Positions 35,201-43,709 are shown, counted from the first letter of the stretch. The stretch: DNA of 64,000 bases from Dyella monticola (GCF_003363155.1 NZ_QRBE01000003.1:248001-312000); one strand, 5' to 3'. The notes: generated from the letters alone by a model not told the origin. Translations and numbers: made by a program.

Positions 35201-35822
35201 CCCGACCAGTCGCGTGCGCCTGTTCAGCCGATTCGAACAAGAGGAAGGTCCACAACGCAGCATCGGCAGCGGTTTAGGGCTGGCCATTTGCAACGAGCTG
35301 GTGGTGATGATGGGCGGCACACTGCTGCTGGAATCAACCTTGGGCAAAGGCAGCACCTTCAGCGTAAAACTGCCTTTGAAGGTTGCACAGAAAACGACAC
35401 AGGCAACGCCCAGTGCCGTCGACCACGGACGCTCGCTCGAGGTGCTATTGGTGGATGGCGATGCCAAGGATGCCAGCGCAATGAGCGGCATGCTGGAACA
35501 ACAAGGCCATCGTGTGCGCTATGCCAACCACGGGTTGAACGCACTGGCCGAACTTGCGCTGCGATCCTGTGATGTGATTCTGCTCGAACTGGATTTGCCC
35601 GGCATCGATGGTTTCCAGGTGGCGCAATTGATCCGCCACGGCGCCGTCGTCGGCGAGCACATACCTATCGTGGCAATGAGCGCACGTGACGATGAAGAGC
35701 TGATCATTCGCGGACAGCAGATGGGCATCGATGCCTTCGTGCGCAAGCCACCGGCAGGTGCGCAAATTGCGGCGGCATTCCAGGATGCGTTGCTGGCGCG
35801 GAAGGAAGTCGATCCCGCCTGA
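32232..35822 (+). CDS. Hybrid sensor histidine kinase with periplasmic beta-propeller (HTCS-like)
   Basis: 1196 residues from GTG 32232, favoured by GAGGGGG six bases earlier and by the signal peptide that follows (VFMLGLAFLLGASAPRSA); an ATG at 32058 gives an implausible long leader. Order: about 14 two-component propeller repeats (about 45-690, for example DGAMWFGTKGGIARFDG), a Y_Y_Y domain (about 700-775), one membrane helix (WLLYVGLIAAIAFLALLAW), HisKA with His840 in LSHEIRTPMTGM, an ATPase domain (LVNNAVKFTARG, SDTGPGIS, GSGLGLAI), and a C-terminal receiver. The receiver has Glu1119 where Asp is expected and D1075-G1076 instead of Asp-Asp. No AraC output domain is fused. Ligand unknown. 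Confidence 0.9.
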   Translation: MAVFMLGLAFLLGASAPRSAMSATSTPAPAAAIHAPDSAPLPTPQFRRYGMQDGLPSSVVYTVAQDHDGAMWFGTKGGIARFDGVHFNVFRHIENDPDSLYSNEISTLIVGMYGKVWAGGLDAGLNRYDPTTGKFTHWGHDPSNPQSLASDRVWVIAQTPDGTVWVGTGEGLDRLQPDGRGFEHTTNSLLGLYPSDFGAIGALYADHKGRLWIGSERGLFRREVDGSITRINAADPTQSVEAWRIEGQGDEVRVATERGLLIVGSDDVARLFGEPVIPHDTNIMSSARDASGRLWIGTQRGMYLQVRAHGPIIELANQPLLYGDLPGTWMYQTLVDREGGLWVTMIDGGIAYLAPGWNRFSRFTHVPDDPSSLRDSMATTMARGRDGRHVWVGERDGRIDLLDPITGKVEHVLSGLGARIGGMTEDFRQRLWIAAQGALYRYDYVHDRLDQVDPQRRLLDRPLEVEPGPDGMMYARTFGHGVFRINPDTLAITPVAMDRPSEKVMWGSQLMLYKDTFWYGSDGGLMWLDRARDRFAMVPGIPTGKPIDAFDFDRTGLWVATEDGLSHYHRDGQRMVLDRSVGVAQGWPSLRAVDIDVDCLGRLWVFSIDGLWRFDPAQNSFHQIGLQNGLANGEFGRGYALLPNGYLYAATNGGVVGFDPDKVDPANVAPTLSVTQITVQHKGVTRQLPVDAQPIKLGWRDRQLRVQARVFSYINPVANQYRFRLNGFDSDWVDLDNHGEREFTGLRSGDYTLDIMARGSEGGWMQLAEPLHITVQSPPWLRWWAWLLYVGLIAAIAFLALLAWRRRLAHAHRIQLAEQRHQIAEQASAAKTQFLATLSHEIRTPMTGMIGMAELLLATSLNDTQREYAESMQRGSNALLKLLNDALDLARIEAGKLVLDPAPFELRPMLQDVVRLQKGAAHAKGLVLSLDVGEEVPASLVGDALRIRQVLFNLVNNAVKFTARGSIQVRTTWANDSLSLHVSDTGPGISPTSRVRLFSRFEQEEGPQRSIGSGLGLAICNELVVMMGGTLLLESTLGKGSTFSVKLPLKVAQKTTQATPSAVDHGRSLEVLLVDGDAKDASAMSGMLEQQGHRVRYANHGLNALAELALRSCDVILLELDLPGIDGFQVAQLIRHGAVVGEHIPIVAMSARDDEELIIRGQQMGIDAFVRKPPAGAQIAAAFQDALLARKEVDPA

Positions 35823-35892
35823 GCTGAGGCGTTTCAATTTGCGGGGAGTGCCCAGTGCGGCAAGCTGCATCGGCATCCTTTACGCCCGCGCA

Positions 35893-36315
35893 TCACATGT
35901 CGAATTTGCTGACGTCGAAGCCGAGCCGCTGATATTCACGCCAACGCACACGCGAGCCTTCGCGTTCGGTGGGGTCGGCTGCAACCACTTCTAGTACCCG
36001 TTCGCCGTACTGTTGTGGGCATTGTTCGCGAAGATTGATGATGAGCGGCCGCGCCGGTGCATCGACACCGGGCGGTGCAATCAGCACGGCGGTACCCGCG
36101 TCGTCATCATCGCCCGCCAATTGATGCGGGATATAGGCATCCTCATCGAATGACCACAGCAATTCATCCAATGCCTCGGCCTGCGCAAAATCACGGGTGA
36201 GGACGAGCACAGGTTGCTGCGCGGCAAACGCTTTGCGTGCCAGTTCGCAGACCAGCAGCAGTGGCTGCTCGCTGAAGCGCGGTTTGGCGATGAGATAGAA
36301 GTCGGCGCGCGGCAT
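35893..36315 (-). CDS. holC: DNA polymerase III chi subunit HolC
   Basis: 140 residues from ATG 36315 (MPRADFYLIAKPRFSEQP). Chi-family features: the N-terminal DFYL strand, VLVLTRDFAQAEALDELLWSFDEDAYIPHQLAG and LIINLREQCPQQY. In the clamp-loader complex it links psi to single-strand-binding protein. It follows pepA by 60 bases, the usual pepA-holC order; valS, which commonly comes next, is absent here, and the hybrid kinase gene ends on the other strand. Confidence 0.93.
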   Translation of the reverse strand: MPRADFYLIAKPRFSEQPLLLVCELARKAFAAQQPVLVLTRDFAQAEALDELLWSFDEDAYIPHQLAGDDDDAGTAVLIAPPGVDAPARPLIINLREQCPQQYGERVLEVVAADPTEREGSRVRWREYQRLGFDVSKFDM

Positions 36316-36375
36316 CGTGATCAATGCTCAGTGAGAGAGGCGGGAACAGGCGTGCATGCCCTGTTCCCCATGTCA

Positions 36376-37872
36376 TCAGCCGGCGCGATCGATCAACCAT
36401 TGCGCAAGCAGCGGCACCGGGCGGCCCGTAGCCAGGCCCTTGCGGCCTTCGTCCCACGCGGTGCCGGCGATATCCAGGTGCGCCCAGCGCTGGCCTTCGG
36501 TGAAGCGCGAAAGGAAGCAGCCGGCCGTGATCGCGCCCCCGTTCTTGCCGCCGATGTTGGCGACGTCCGCAAAGCCGGAGTCGAGCTGGGCCTGATAGTC
36601 GTCCCAAAGCGGCAGGCGCCACGCGCGATCGAGTGCGGCTTCGCCGGCATGCAGCAGTTCGTCGGCCAGGTCGTCGTGCTTGCTCATCAGTCCGCTGGCG
36701 TGCTTGCCCAGCGCGATGACGCACGCGCCAGTCAGTGTGGCGGCGTCGATCATTGCCTTGGGTTGGAAGGTTTGTGCGGTGTAGGTAAGCGCGTCACACA
36801 GAATCAGGCGGCCTTCGGCATCCGTGTTGAGCACTTCGATGGTGATGCCCGAAAGGCTGGTGAGCACATCGCTGGGACGGTAGCTGTCACCATCGGGCAT
36901 GTTTTCCACCGCCGGTACAACGCATACGAGGTTGAGCTTCAAACCCATTTTTACAGCGGAAACGAACGCGCCGAGCACACCCGCCGCGCCGCCCATGTCG
37001 AATTTCATTTCTTCCATGCCCGGGCCGGGCTTGAGGCTGATGCCGCCGGTGTCGAAGGTGATGCCTTTGCCGACGAAGGCATACGGCTTCTCGTCCGCGG
37101 CACCGCCCTTGTATTCGAGCACGACCAGCTTGGGCTTGTTGGCCGAACCACGACCGACGGCGAGCAACGAGCCGAAGCCGAGCCGCTCCATTTCTTCGTG
37201 GTCGAGCACGTTGCAGCTCACCGCTGCCTGGGCGTGCGCATCGGCGAACTTTACGGCTTGCGCGGCGATATGAGCCGGGTTGCAGATGTTCGGCGGCAGG
37301 TTGGCCAGCTCGCGCGCAAAACGCACGCCTTCGGCGATCGCGGCGGCCTGGTCCAGACCTGCTTGCGCCGATTCGTCGGCGGCGAAGGCAAGGCTGCCCA
37401 GTTCGGGCTGCGCGCTCTTTTCGCGCGGCTTGAAGGTGGCGGTGTAGCGATAGGTGGCGTGATCGGCGGCGAGGGCGGCGGTGCGCGCACGCCAGGCGAG
37501 GTCACGACCGGGTACGTCGATGTCGGCCAGGAAAGAGACGGCGTTGTCGATCGGCAGGCGGGCGAGCGTGCGTGCGGCCTCCAGGTTCACTTTCTGAAAG
37601 CGCGCGGCATCGAAGGTCTTCTGGCTGCCCAGGCCCACTACCAGCACACGCTTGGCCTGCACACCCTCGGGCGCGAACAGCACCGTGCTGCTGCAGGCCT
37701 TGCCGGTGATGTCGCCGCTTTCCACCTGGCGCTTGATGGCACCGCCGGCGGCGCTGTCGACGTGTGCCGCAGCGCTGGTCAGCAGACCGTTCTCATAGAC
37801 GCCGACCACCACGCAGGGTGTTTCGACGGCTTCTGGGGCGACGGAGACAAGGCTGAATTGAAGCGTCATCAT
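36376..37872 (-). CDS. pepA: Leucyl aminopeptidase PepA
   Basis: 498 residues from ATG 37872 (a second ATG at 37869 is equally near the CAGGAA site). M17 features: VGKGITFDTGGISLKPG with a metal-binding Asp and catalytic-region Lys, FDMGGAAGVLG, the signature NTDAEGRLILCDAL, and the C-terminal TAWDEGRKGLATGRPV. Hexameric cytoplasmic zinc/manganese aminopeptidase; in E. coli it also binds DNA at Xer sites. Divergent from lptFG, as in many gammaproteobacteria. Confidence 0.97.
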   Translation of the reverse strand: MMTLQFSLVSVAPEAVETPCVVVGVYENGLLTSAAAHVDSAAGGAIKRQVESGDITGKACSSTVLFAPEGVQAKRVLVVGLGSQKTFDAARFQKVNLEAARTLARLPIDNAVSFLADIDVPGRDLAWRARTAALAADHATYRYTATFKPREKSAQPELGSLAFAADESAQAGLDQAAAIAEGVRFARELANLPPNICNPAHIAAQAVKFADAHAQAAVSCNVLDHEEMERLGFGSLLAVGRGSANKPKLVVLEYKGGAADEKPYAFVGKGITFDTGGISLKPGPGMEEMKFDMGGAAGVLGAFVSAVKMGLKLNLVCVVPAVENMPDGDSYRPSDVLTSLSGITIEVLNTDAEGRLILCDALTYTAQTFQPKAMIDAATLTGACVIALGKHASGLMSKHDDLADELLHAGEAALDRAWRLPLWDDYQAQLDSGFADVANIGGKNGGAITAGCFLSRFTEGQRWAHLDIAGTAWDEGRKGLATGRPVPLLAQWLIDRAG

Positions 37873-37922
37873 CAAGTTCCTGCGGAAGACCGGTCTTCAC
37901 CAACCGGCTACACTTACGGTTT

Positions 37923-37943
37923 GCCTCCCCGGACGGGGGAGGC
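37923..37943. repeat. GCCTCCCC hairpin between pepA and lptF
   Basis: GCCTCCCC (37923-37930) pairs with GGGGAGGC (37936-37943), with a short loop, in the divergent promoter region 23 bases before lptF. Because it sits in front of two starts it cannot be a simple terminator. Confidence 0.6.
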
Positions 37944-37965
37944 ATGGAACCCATAATTCTATCGC

Positions 37966-39069
37966 ATGCTGAGCATCCTAGACCGGTATTTTCTGCGCGA
38001 GCTGGGCACGACCATCGGCGCCACAGTCATTGTGCTGCTGGTGATCATGGCCGGCACCACCTTCGCGCACGTGCTCGAGCAGGTGGCCAAGGGCAGCTTT
38101 CCGGCCAGCGTGATGTTCCAGGTGCTGGGGCTGAACATGGTGGACACCATGTCCAGCATGATCCCTCTGGCTGGCTTCCTGGGCGTGCTGCAGACGTTCG
38201 GGCGCATGTATCGCGAGAGCGAGATGCATGTGCTGGCGTCCTCCGGCATGGGCATGGGCGGCCAGCTGCGGCCGATGGCGATCGTCACCGTGATCCTGCT
38301 CGTGGCCGTGAGCGCGGTTTCGATGTGGCTGGGGCCGCTGTCCTCGCGCACGTCCGACAACTTGGTGGCGGCGGCCAATCGTTCCGTGATCGCGGCGGGC
38401 CTCGACGCAGGCCGCTTTACGGAACTCCCCGGCAAGGGCGGCATCATCCTGGTCGATACGCTGAGCCGCGACGGCCAGCAGCTTGGCCGCACCTTTATCG
38501 CTGCCGAACGCACCAACAGGGACGGCAGCCTGGTCATGAAGATGGCCACCGGCCAGCACGGTCATCTGTATTCCAACAGCGACAGCAGCGATCGATACCT
38601 CGCGCTGTATGACGGCTGGCAGTATGAAATTCCGCTCGGTGCAGATAACTGGCGTCGCATGCAGTACGAGCGCAATGACAGCGCGCTTTCGGCGGTCCAG
38701 TCCGACGATGAAGAAGATCCGATCCACAATCTCAACATGGTTGACCTACTGCACAACACCACACCCGACGCACGCGCTGAATTCGCGTGGCGCACAGTGG
38801 TGCCGTTGATGACGCTCGCGCTCTTGATGCTGGCGATGCCGCTGTCCAAGCAAACGCCGCGTGAGCCGCGCTATGGACGTCTGTTGATCGCGGTGCTTGG
38901 CTTCTTCCTTTACTACAACCTGCTGGAGTTGTGTCGCGGTCAGCTTGCCAAAGGGCACTGGCATCACGCCACGCCCATGTGGTTGCTCAGCATGGCCTTA
39001 TTCGTGTTTGCCGCATGGAACTTCCGTAGCCAGTACACAGCGCGCGCGCCGCGCAAGGCGAGGGCCTGA
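37966..39069 (+). CDS. lptF: LPS export permease LptF
   Basis: 367 residues. It begins LSILDRYFLRELGTTIGATV, typical of LptF, with three N-terminal membrane helices, a periplasmic beta-jellyroll domain (about 130-260, including RDGQQLGRTFIAAERTN) and three C-terminal helices (VPLMTLALLMLAMPLSKQTPREPRYGR). With LptG and LptB it extracts lipopolysaccharide from the inner membrane and passes it to the Lpt bridge. First gene of an lptF-lptG-PIN operon. Confidence 0.96.
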   Translation: MLSILDRYFLRELGTTIGATVIVLLVIMAGTTFAHVLEQVAKGSFPASVMFQVLGLNMVDTMSSMIPLAGFLGVLQTFGRMYRESEMHVLASSGMGMGGQLRPMAIVTVILLVAVSAVSMWLGPLSSRTSDNLVAAANRSVIAAGLDAGRFTELPGKGGIILVDTLSRDGQQLGRTFIAAERTNRDGSLVMKMATGQHGHLYSNSDSSDRYLALYDGWQYEIPLGADNWRRMQYERNDSALSAVQSDDEEDPIHNLNMVDLLHNTTPDARAEFAWRTVVPLMTLALLMLAMPLSKQTPREPRYGRLLIAVLGFFLYYNLLELCRGQLAKGHWHHATPMWLLSMALFVFAAWNFRSQYTARAPRKARA

Positions 39070-39087
39070 TGGATAGGGGTGCGAAAC

Positions 39088-40194
39088 ATGCGGGCTAGTT
39101 TGCGCGTCAAGCGCGTGGATTGGCTGATCGGCGTAACCGTGTTCGGTTCGCTGTTGCTGGTCTGGCTGGTGCTGAGCGGCCTGGACGCGATGATCCAGTT
39201 CGGGCGCCAGCTCGGTTACATCGGCCGTAACGGTTACACCCTCAGCAATGCGATTTTCTACATCGTGGTGACGATCCCGCGCCGCATGTACGAGATGTTC
39301 AGCTTCGCAGCGTTGATCGGTGGCCTGCTCGGCCTGGGCGGTCTGGCATCCACCGGCGAACTCACGGCGTTACGCGCGGCAGGCATGTCGCGCCTGCGCA
39401 TTGCGGTGTCGGCGATGGGCGTGGTCGCCGTGCTGGTGGTGGGCGTGGTGATCATGGGGGAAACCGTTGGCCCATGGGGTGACCAGCAAGCCAATGCGTT
39501 GGAGCTGCGCCTGCGTTCGGGGGGGAGCCTCGGTCTTACCAGCAGCGGTCTGTGGGCGCGCGACGGCGATCGCATCATCAACGCCAAGACCAGCGCATTG
39601 CGCACCAAGGACAATCATTCCTTCGTGCAATTGGACGACGTGCGTGTATTCACCATTACGCCTGATGGTCGGCAGCTGAGCCGTTTTGACGAGGCCGCCA
39701 CGGCTGAGCAAGTCGGTAAGCAATGGGTGCTCGATCACGTGCGTACCACCACCGTTGATGACAAGGGTGCGCACAGCGCTACGTCGGACAGGGAATACTT
39801 GGATTCCAAGCTCGATCCAGAGGTGCTCCAGCAATCGCTGGTGCAGCCGCAATACCTGGCCATGCGCGATCTGCAACACATCATTGCGTACAAGCGCAAG
39901 AACGGCGAAAACACCAGGCCTTACGAAACGCCCTTTTGGGGGCGTGTGATGTATCCGCTCAATGTGCTGGTGCTGGTGTTGTGCACGATGCCGTTCGCGT
40001 TCGGTGCGTTGCGTTCGGGCGGCTTGGGCAAGCGCATCTTCATGGGCATGATCATCGCCATAAGCTGGTATTTCGTGCAGAAAGCCATCGTGAGTTTTGG
40101 CACGGTCTACGGCATTCCACCGCTGGTCGCGAACGTGCTGCCGGCGGCGCTGCTGGTCTTCATTGCGTGGTTCTACTTCCGCAAGCATGCGTGA
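39088..40194 (+). CDS. lptG: LPS export permease LptG
   Basis: 368 residues from ATG 39088, with AGGGG 8 bases before; GTG 39079 is less well placed. Features: RVKRVDWLIGVTVFGSLLLV, the conserved FAALIGGLLGLGGLASTGELTALRAAGMS coupling region, a periplasmic jellyroll (about 130-270) and C-terminal helices starting FWGRVMYPLNVLVLVLCTMPFAF. Partner of LptF in the LptB2FG lipopolysaccharide extractor. Its end overlaps the PIN-domain gene by 8 bases. Confidence 0.96.
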   Translation: MRASLRVKRVDWLIGVTVFGSLLLVWLVLSGLDAMIQFGRQLGYIGRNGYTLSNAIFYIVVTIPRRMYEMFSFAALIGGLLGLGGLASTGELTALRAAGMSRLRIAVSAMGVVAVLVVGVVIMGETVGPWGDQQANALELRLRSGGSLGLTSSGLWARDGDRIINAKTSALRTKDNHSFVQLDDVRVFTITPDGRQLSRFDEAATAEQVGKQWVLDHVRTTTVDDKGAHSATSDREYLDSKLDPEVLQQSLVQPQYLAMRDLQHIIAYKRKNGENTRPYETPFWGRVMYPLNVLVLVLCTMPFAFGALRSGGLGKRIFMGMIIAISWYFVQKAIVSFGTVYGIPPLVANVLPAALLVFIAWFYFRKHA

Positions 40195-40636
40195 GGCGAT
40201 TGCGCGTTACGTGCTGGATACCAATGCCTGCCTTGATCTGTTCGTCTTCGACGATCCGCAGTGCACCTCGCTGCTGGCAGCGGTGCGTGCAAGTGAGATC
40301 GAACTGATCACGCGCGAGGATTGCCGTGCGGAATGGCGTGCCGTGCTGGCCTATCGGCGGCTTAAACTGAACCAGGAACAGCGTACGCGGGCCGCTGATG
40401 TCTTCGATCGCTGGGTGCACTGCGTGTCGAGCGCGAATCTGGCGGCAGATGCACCCGCGCTACCGCGCTGCCGCGACCGCGACGATCAGAAGTTCATCGA
40501 ACTGGCGTATCAGGCCGACGCTGTGGCGCTGCTGACGCGTGACGACGAATTATTGCGGCTCGCCCGACGCGCAAAACGTGACTTCCAGTTCGCCATCCTG
40601 CCACCCGCGTTATGGCGCGAAGCGCTAAGCGGCTGA
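40187..40636 (+). CDS. PIN-domain ribonuclease-like protein (PIN_3/COG1569 type)
   Basis: 149 residues from ATG 40187, overlapping the last codons of lptG. PIN features: the first acidic site in ARYVLDTNACLDLF, the second region ITREDCRAEWRAVL, and the C-terminal acidic pair in CRDRDDQKFIELAYQADAVALLTRDDELL, which is the PIN_3 signature. PIN proteins cut RNA using a metal held by these acidic residues, and many are toxins. No antitoxin gene is adjacent, and the translational overlap with lptG suggests a housekeeping or co-regulated role. Confidence 0.88.
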   Translation: MREAIARYVLDTNACLDLFVFDDPQCTSLLAAVRASEIELITREDCRAEWRAVLAYRRLKLNQEQRTRAADVFDRWVHCVSSANLAADAPALPRCRDRDDQKFIELAYQADAVALLTRDDELLRLARRAKRDFQFAILPPALWREALSG

Positions 40637-40707
40637 AGACGACTTGCCGACGGGCAGCGCGAGCGGCAAAGTGATGCGTCCCCTTCGTCAGCCTAAAGAG
40701 GTACCTC

Positions 40708-41724
40708 ATGGACTGGGTCGATCTGCGCAGCGATACCGTCACCAAGCCCACGCGCGCCATGCGCGAGGCGATGCTCAACGCTGAGGTCGGCGACGACGTC
40801 TACGGCGAAGACCCGACCGTCAACACGCTGCAGCAGCGGCTTGCCGACGATCTGGGGTTCGAAGCGGGATTGTTCGTACCATCGGGCACGCAATCGAACC
40901 TGCTGGCGCTGATGTCGCATTGCGAACGCGGGGACGAGTACATCGTTGGCGCGGATGCCCATACCTATAAATTCGAAGGCGGCGGCGCGGCGGTGCTCGG
41001 TTCCATCCAGCCGCAGCCGATTCCTCACGATAGCGACGGCACCCTGTCGTTGGAGAAGGTCGCCGCCGCGATCAAGCCGGTCGATCCCCATTTCGCACGC
41101 ACGCGCCTGTTGACGTTGGAGAACACCTGGCACGGTCGTGTGTTGCCGCTCGATTATCTGCAGGCCGCGCACGATTTCACGCGTGAACGCACCTTGTCCC
41201 TGCATCTGGATGGCGCGCGGCTCTACAACGCAGCCATTGCGTGCAATGTCGCGGCGCGCGAGATCACAAGCCATTTCGACAGCGTTTCGGTCTGTTTGTC
41301 GAAAGGACTTGGTGCCCCGGTGGGTTCGGTGCTGGTGGGTTCGGCAGCGTTGATCGACAAGGCGCGGCGTTGGCGCAAAGTAGCGGGTGGCGGCTGGCGT
41401 CAGGCCGGCATGCTTGCCGCAGCGTGCATGCATGCGCTCGATCACCATGTTGCGCGGCTGGCGGACGATCACGCGCGTGCGGTGCGTCTTGCCGATGGCT
41501 TGCGTGATATGCCTGGCGTCAAACTGCTGGGACAGTACACCAACATGGTGTTTGTTGACGTACCGGCCGAACGGTTGCGCGAACTGGATGCGCACCTGCG
41601 CGCGGCGTCGATACGCATCAGCATCGGCTATTTGCCCACGCTGCGGTTGGTGACGCATCTGGATGTGGATGATGCGGGCGTGGAACGCGTGCTTGATTCG
41701 TTCAGATCATTCTTTGAACGCTAA
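40708..41724 (+). CDS. ltaE: Low-specificity L-threonine aldolase
   Basis: 338 residues. PLP-enzyme features: DLRSDTVTKPTRAMREAML, EVGDDVYGEDPTVN, the Asp in LHLDGARLYNAA that holds the pyridine nitrogen, and the Schiff-base Lys in SVCLSKGLGAPVGS. Splits L-threonine and L-allo-threonine to glycine and acetaldehyde in the cytoplasm. AAAGAGG precedes ATG 40708. Same direction as the PIN gene but 71 bases apart; a GTCATTCC hairpin follows the stop. Confidence 0.96.
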   Translation: MDWVDLRSDTVTKPTRAMREAMLNAEVGDDVYGEDPTVNTLQQRLADDLGFEAGLFVPSGTQSNLLALMSHCERGDEYIVGADAHTYKFEGGGAAVLGSIQPQPIPHDSDGTLSLEKVAAAIKPVDPHFARTRLLTLENTWHGRVLPLDYLQAAHDFTRERTLSLHLDGARLYNAAIACNVAAREITSHFDSVSVCLSKGLGAPVGSVLVGSAALIDKARRWRKVAGGGWRQAGMLAAACMHALDHHVARLADDHARAVRLADGLRDMPGVKLLGQYTNMVFVDVPAERLRELDAHLRAASIRISIGYLPTLRLVTHLDVDDAGVERVLDSFRSFFER

Positions 41725-41738
41725 TCGCTCAGTTTTTT

Positions 41739-41770
41739 GCCGTCACTCCTGCTTTCGCGGGAATGACGGC
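41739..41770. repeat. GTCATTCC palindromic repeat between convergent genes
   Basis: GCCGTCACTCCTGC and GCGGGAATGACGGC pair with two mismatched or wobble positions around TTTC. It lies between convergent ltaE and phaZ and is preceded by GTTTTTTG, so it can also act as a terminator. Confidence 0.8.
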
Positions 41771-41787
41771 TACGGCCAGCCCACAGA

Positions 41788-43059
41788 TCAGGCGCGCTTG
41801 GTCGACACCAGCGTCATATCCGAACGACGAATAAAATCACGGATCTGCGGATAGACGATCTCGCGCCAACGACGCCCACTGAAAATACCGTAGTGGCCGG
41901 CACCTTCGATCATCCGGTGCGCGCGACGCGACGAGGGAATGCCGGTGCACAGATCGTGCGCGGCTTCTGTCTGGCCAATACCGGAAATATCGTCCAGCTC
42001 ACCCTCGATGGTGAGCAGGCTCGTGCGTTTGATCGCGCTAGGGTCCACGCGTTCGCCGTTGACTTCCCACAGTCCACGCGGCAGCAGGAATTGCTGGAAC
42101 ACGGTGTTGATGGTGTCCAGGTAATACTCCGCCGGCATGTCGAGCACAGCGTTGTATTCATCGTAGAACTTGCGATGCGCCTGGGCGTCTTCCAGGTCGC
42201 CGCGCAGCAGGTTGAGATAAAAATCCCAGTGTGAGCTCAGGTGACGGCCAGGGTTCATCGCCACGAAGCCGGCGTGCTGCAGAAAGCCCGGATACACCTC
42301 GCGGCCGTGCCCGGGATAGTTCACCGGTACCGTGTGGATCACGTTGCCTTTGAACCAGCTCAGCGGCTGCTGCATCGCCAGGTTGTTGACGCTGGTGGGG
42401 CTGCGGCGCGGATCGATCGGACCACCCATCATCGTCATGCTGCGCGGTGTGGGTTCGCCGCGCGCGGCCATCAGGGAAATGGCGGCCAGTACCGGCACCG
42501 TGGGCTGACATACCGAAATCACATGCAACGATTCAGCGCCGATGTGGCGGATGAATTGCTCGATCGTCGCCACGTAGTCATCCAGGTGGAACGGCCCGGC
42601 GGACGCCGGAATCATGCGCGCGTCGGTCCAGTCGGTGATGTACACCTTGTGATCGAGCAGCAGCGCGCGTACGGTGTCGCGCAGCAGGGTGGAGTGGTGC
42701 CCCGAAAGCGGCGCCACCACCAATACCACCGGCTCGGCTTTCATTTTCTCGATCAGCTCCGGATCGTCACTGAAGCGCTTGAAGCGACGAAGCTGGCAGA
42801 ACGGCGTTTCCAGGTCGATGCGCTCGATGATCGCGACCTGCTTGCCCTGCGGGTTGGTGATGCTGTGGATGTCGAAAGAGGGCTTTTCGTAATCCTTGCC
42901 CAGGCGATGGATCAGCTCATACCCCGCCGCCATGCGCTGCGCGCCCGGCAACTGGGCCAGAGGGCTGCTGGGGTCGGTGAGCATGCGGGCGCTGGCTTCG
43001 GCGTAGTGGCTCAAGGGGCCAAGAAAGGCGCGCTGCCATTCATGAAACTGATAAAGCAT
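41788..43059 (-). CDS. phaZ: Intracellular poly(3-hydroxybutyrate) depolymerase
   Basis: 423 residues from ATG 43059 (MLYQFHEWQRAFLGPLSHYAEA), the usual start of the family; an upstream ATG at 43089 is possible. Alpha/beta hydrolase with Cys184 as nucleophile in HVISVCQPTVPVLAA, the Cys-type site of intracellular PhaZ, plus the acidic region EGELDDISGIGQ and the His in GAGHYGIFSGRRWR. It mobilises stored polyhydroxybutyrate in the cytoplasm. PHB synthase genes are not in the window. Confidence 0.94.
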   Translation of the reverse strand: MLYQFHEWQRAFLGPLSHYAEASARMLTDPSSPLAQLPGAQRMAAGYELIHRLGKDYEKPSFDIHSITNPQGKQVAIIERIDLETPFCQLRRFKRFSDDPELIEKMKAEPVVLVVAPLSGHHSTLLRDTVRALLLDHKVYITDWTDARMIPASAGPFHLDDYVATIEQFIRHIGAESLHVISVCQPTVPVLAAISLMAARGEPTPRSMTMMGGPIDPRRSPTSVNNLAMQQPLSWFKGNVIHTVPVNYPGHGREVYPGFLQHAGFVAMNPGRHLSSHWDFYLNLLRGDLEDAQAHRKFYDEYNAVLDMPAEYYLDTINTVFQQFLLPRGLWEVNGERVDPSAIKRTSLLTIEGELDDISGIGQTEAAHDLCTGIPSSRRAHRMIEGAGHYGIFSGRRWREIVYPQIRDFIRRSDMTLVSTKRA

Positions 43060-43208
43060 GGGGAAATGGGACCGGGCGGCTAAAGTCATATGATAACTCG
43101 TTACGCACCCTGATGCTGCGTTGCAGAACGACCCAATCACCTCGAATATCAGACACTTACGTAGTTAGCCCGAAACCGGGCTGTCTCATGCATCGGGCGA
43201 CGTCGCAT

Positions 43209-43709
43209 TCAGCCGGTCCGGCGCACCTCTGAACCCGCCACCCAATCGTGGACTGCGCGCCGGCGCCGATCCAATAGCGCCACGCCAAACCATACGAACC
43301 AGGCCGCCGCCACGCTCCAAAGCGCAACGGGCAGTCCGAACGTGGGCGCAAGCAGCAGCAGCAGCAGGGGTAGACTGCCTGCAATCACGCGAAGCAGGGC
43401 CTGCCGGAGCGTGAGCGGTCCACCGTCGATGGCGGCTACGCGGATGCGCCACGGCCGCATCCCCAGCGTCTGGCCGCCGCGTAGCCACGAAATCAGGAAA
43501 TAACCCGCCACCACCAGCCCCTGCAGCGGCTGGTACCACCATGCGATATGCACGTGTCCCAAACGCGTGATGAGCATGCCGCGCGTCGCCAATTGGCAGA
43601 TCAACCCGACCACCATCACGATGGCCAGCACCGCGACGATGTCGTACAGCAGCGCGAACAAGCGCTTCCAGAGCGGGCAGGTGAGTTCGAACGTGGCCGT
43701 TTGCGTCAT
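43209..43709 (-). CDS. RDD family membrane protein
   Basis: 166 residues. Starts CPLWKRLFALLYDIVAVLAIV, where the RDD family has R, D and D (here R17, D23); three membrane helices and the late motif GQTLGMRPWRIRV are typical. The C-terminus RRRRAVHDWVAGSEVRRT matches the family end. Function is unknown for most members; some act as ion antiporters. Monocistronic, divergent from xerD with 124 bases between starts. Confidence 0.88.
   Translation of the reverse strand: MTQTATFELTCPLWKRLFALLYDIVAVLAIVMVVGLICQLATRGMLITRLGHVHIAWWYQPLQGLVVAGYFLISWLRGGQTLGMRPWRIRVAAIDGGPLTLRQALLRVIAGSLPLLLLLLAPTFGLPVALWSVAAAWFVWFGVALLDRRRRAVHDWVAGSEVRRTG

Noticed and set aside
36214-37956. Long open frame (580 codons) on the plus strand opposite pepA
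   Set aside because: It mirrors the codon pattern of the well-supported pepA gene, has no family motif, and is a common artefact in GC-rich DNA.
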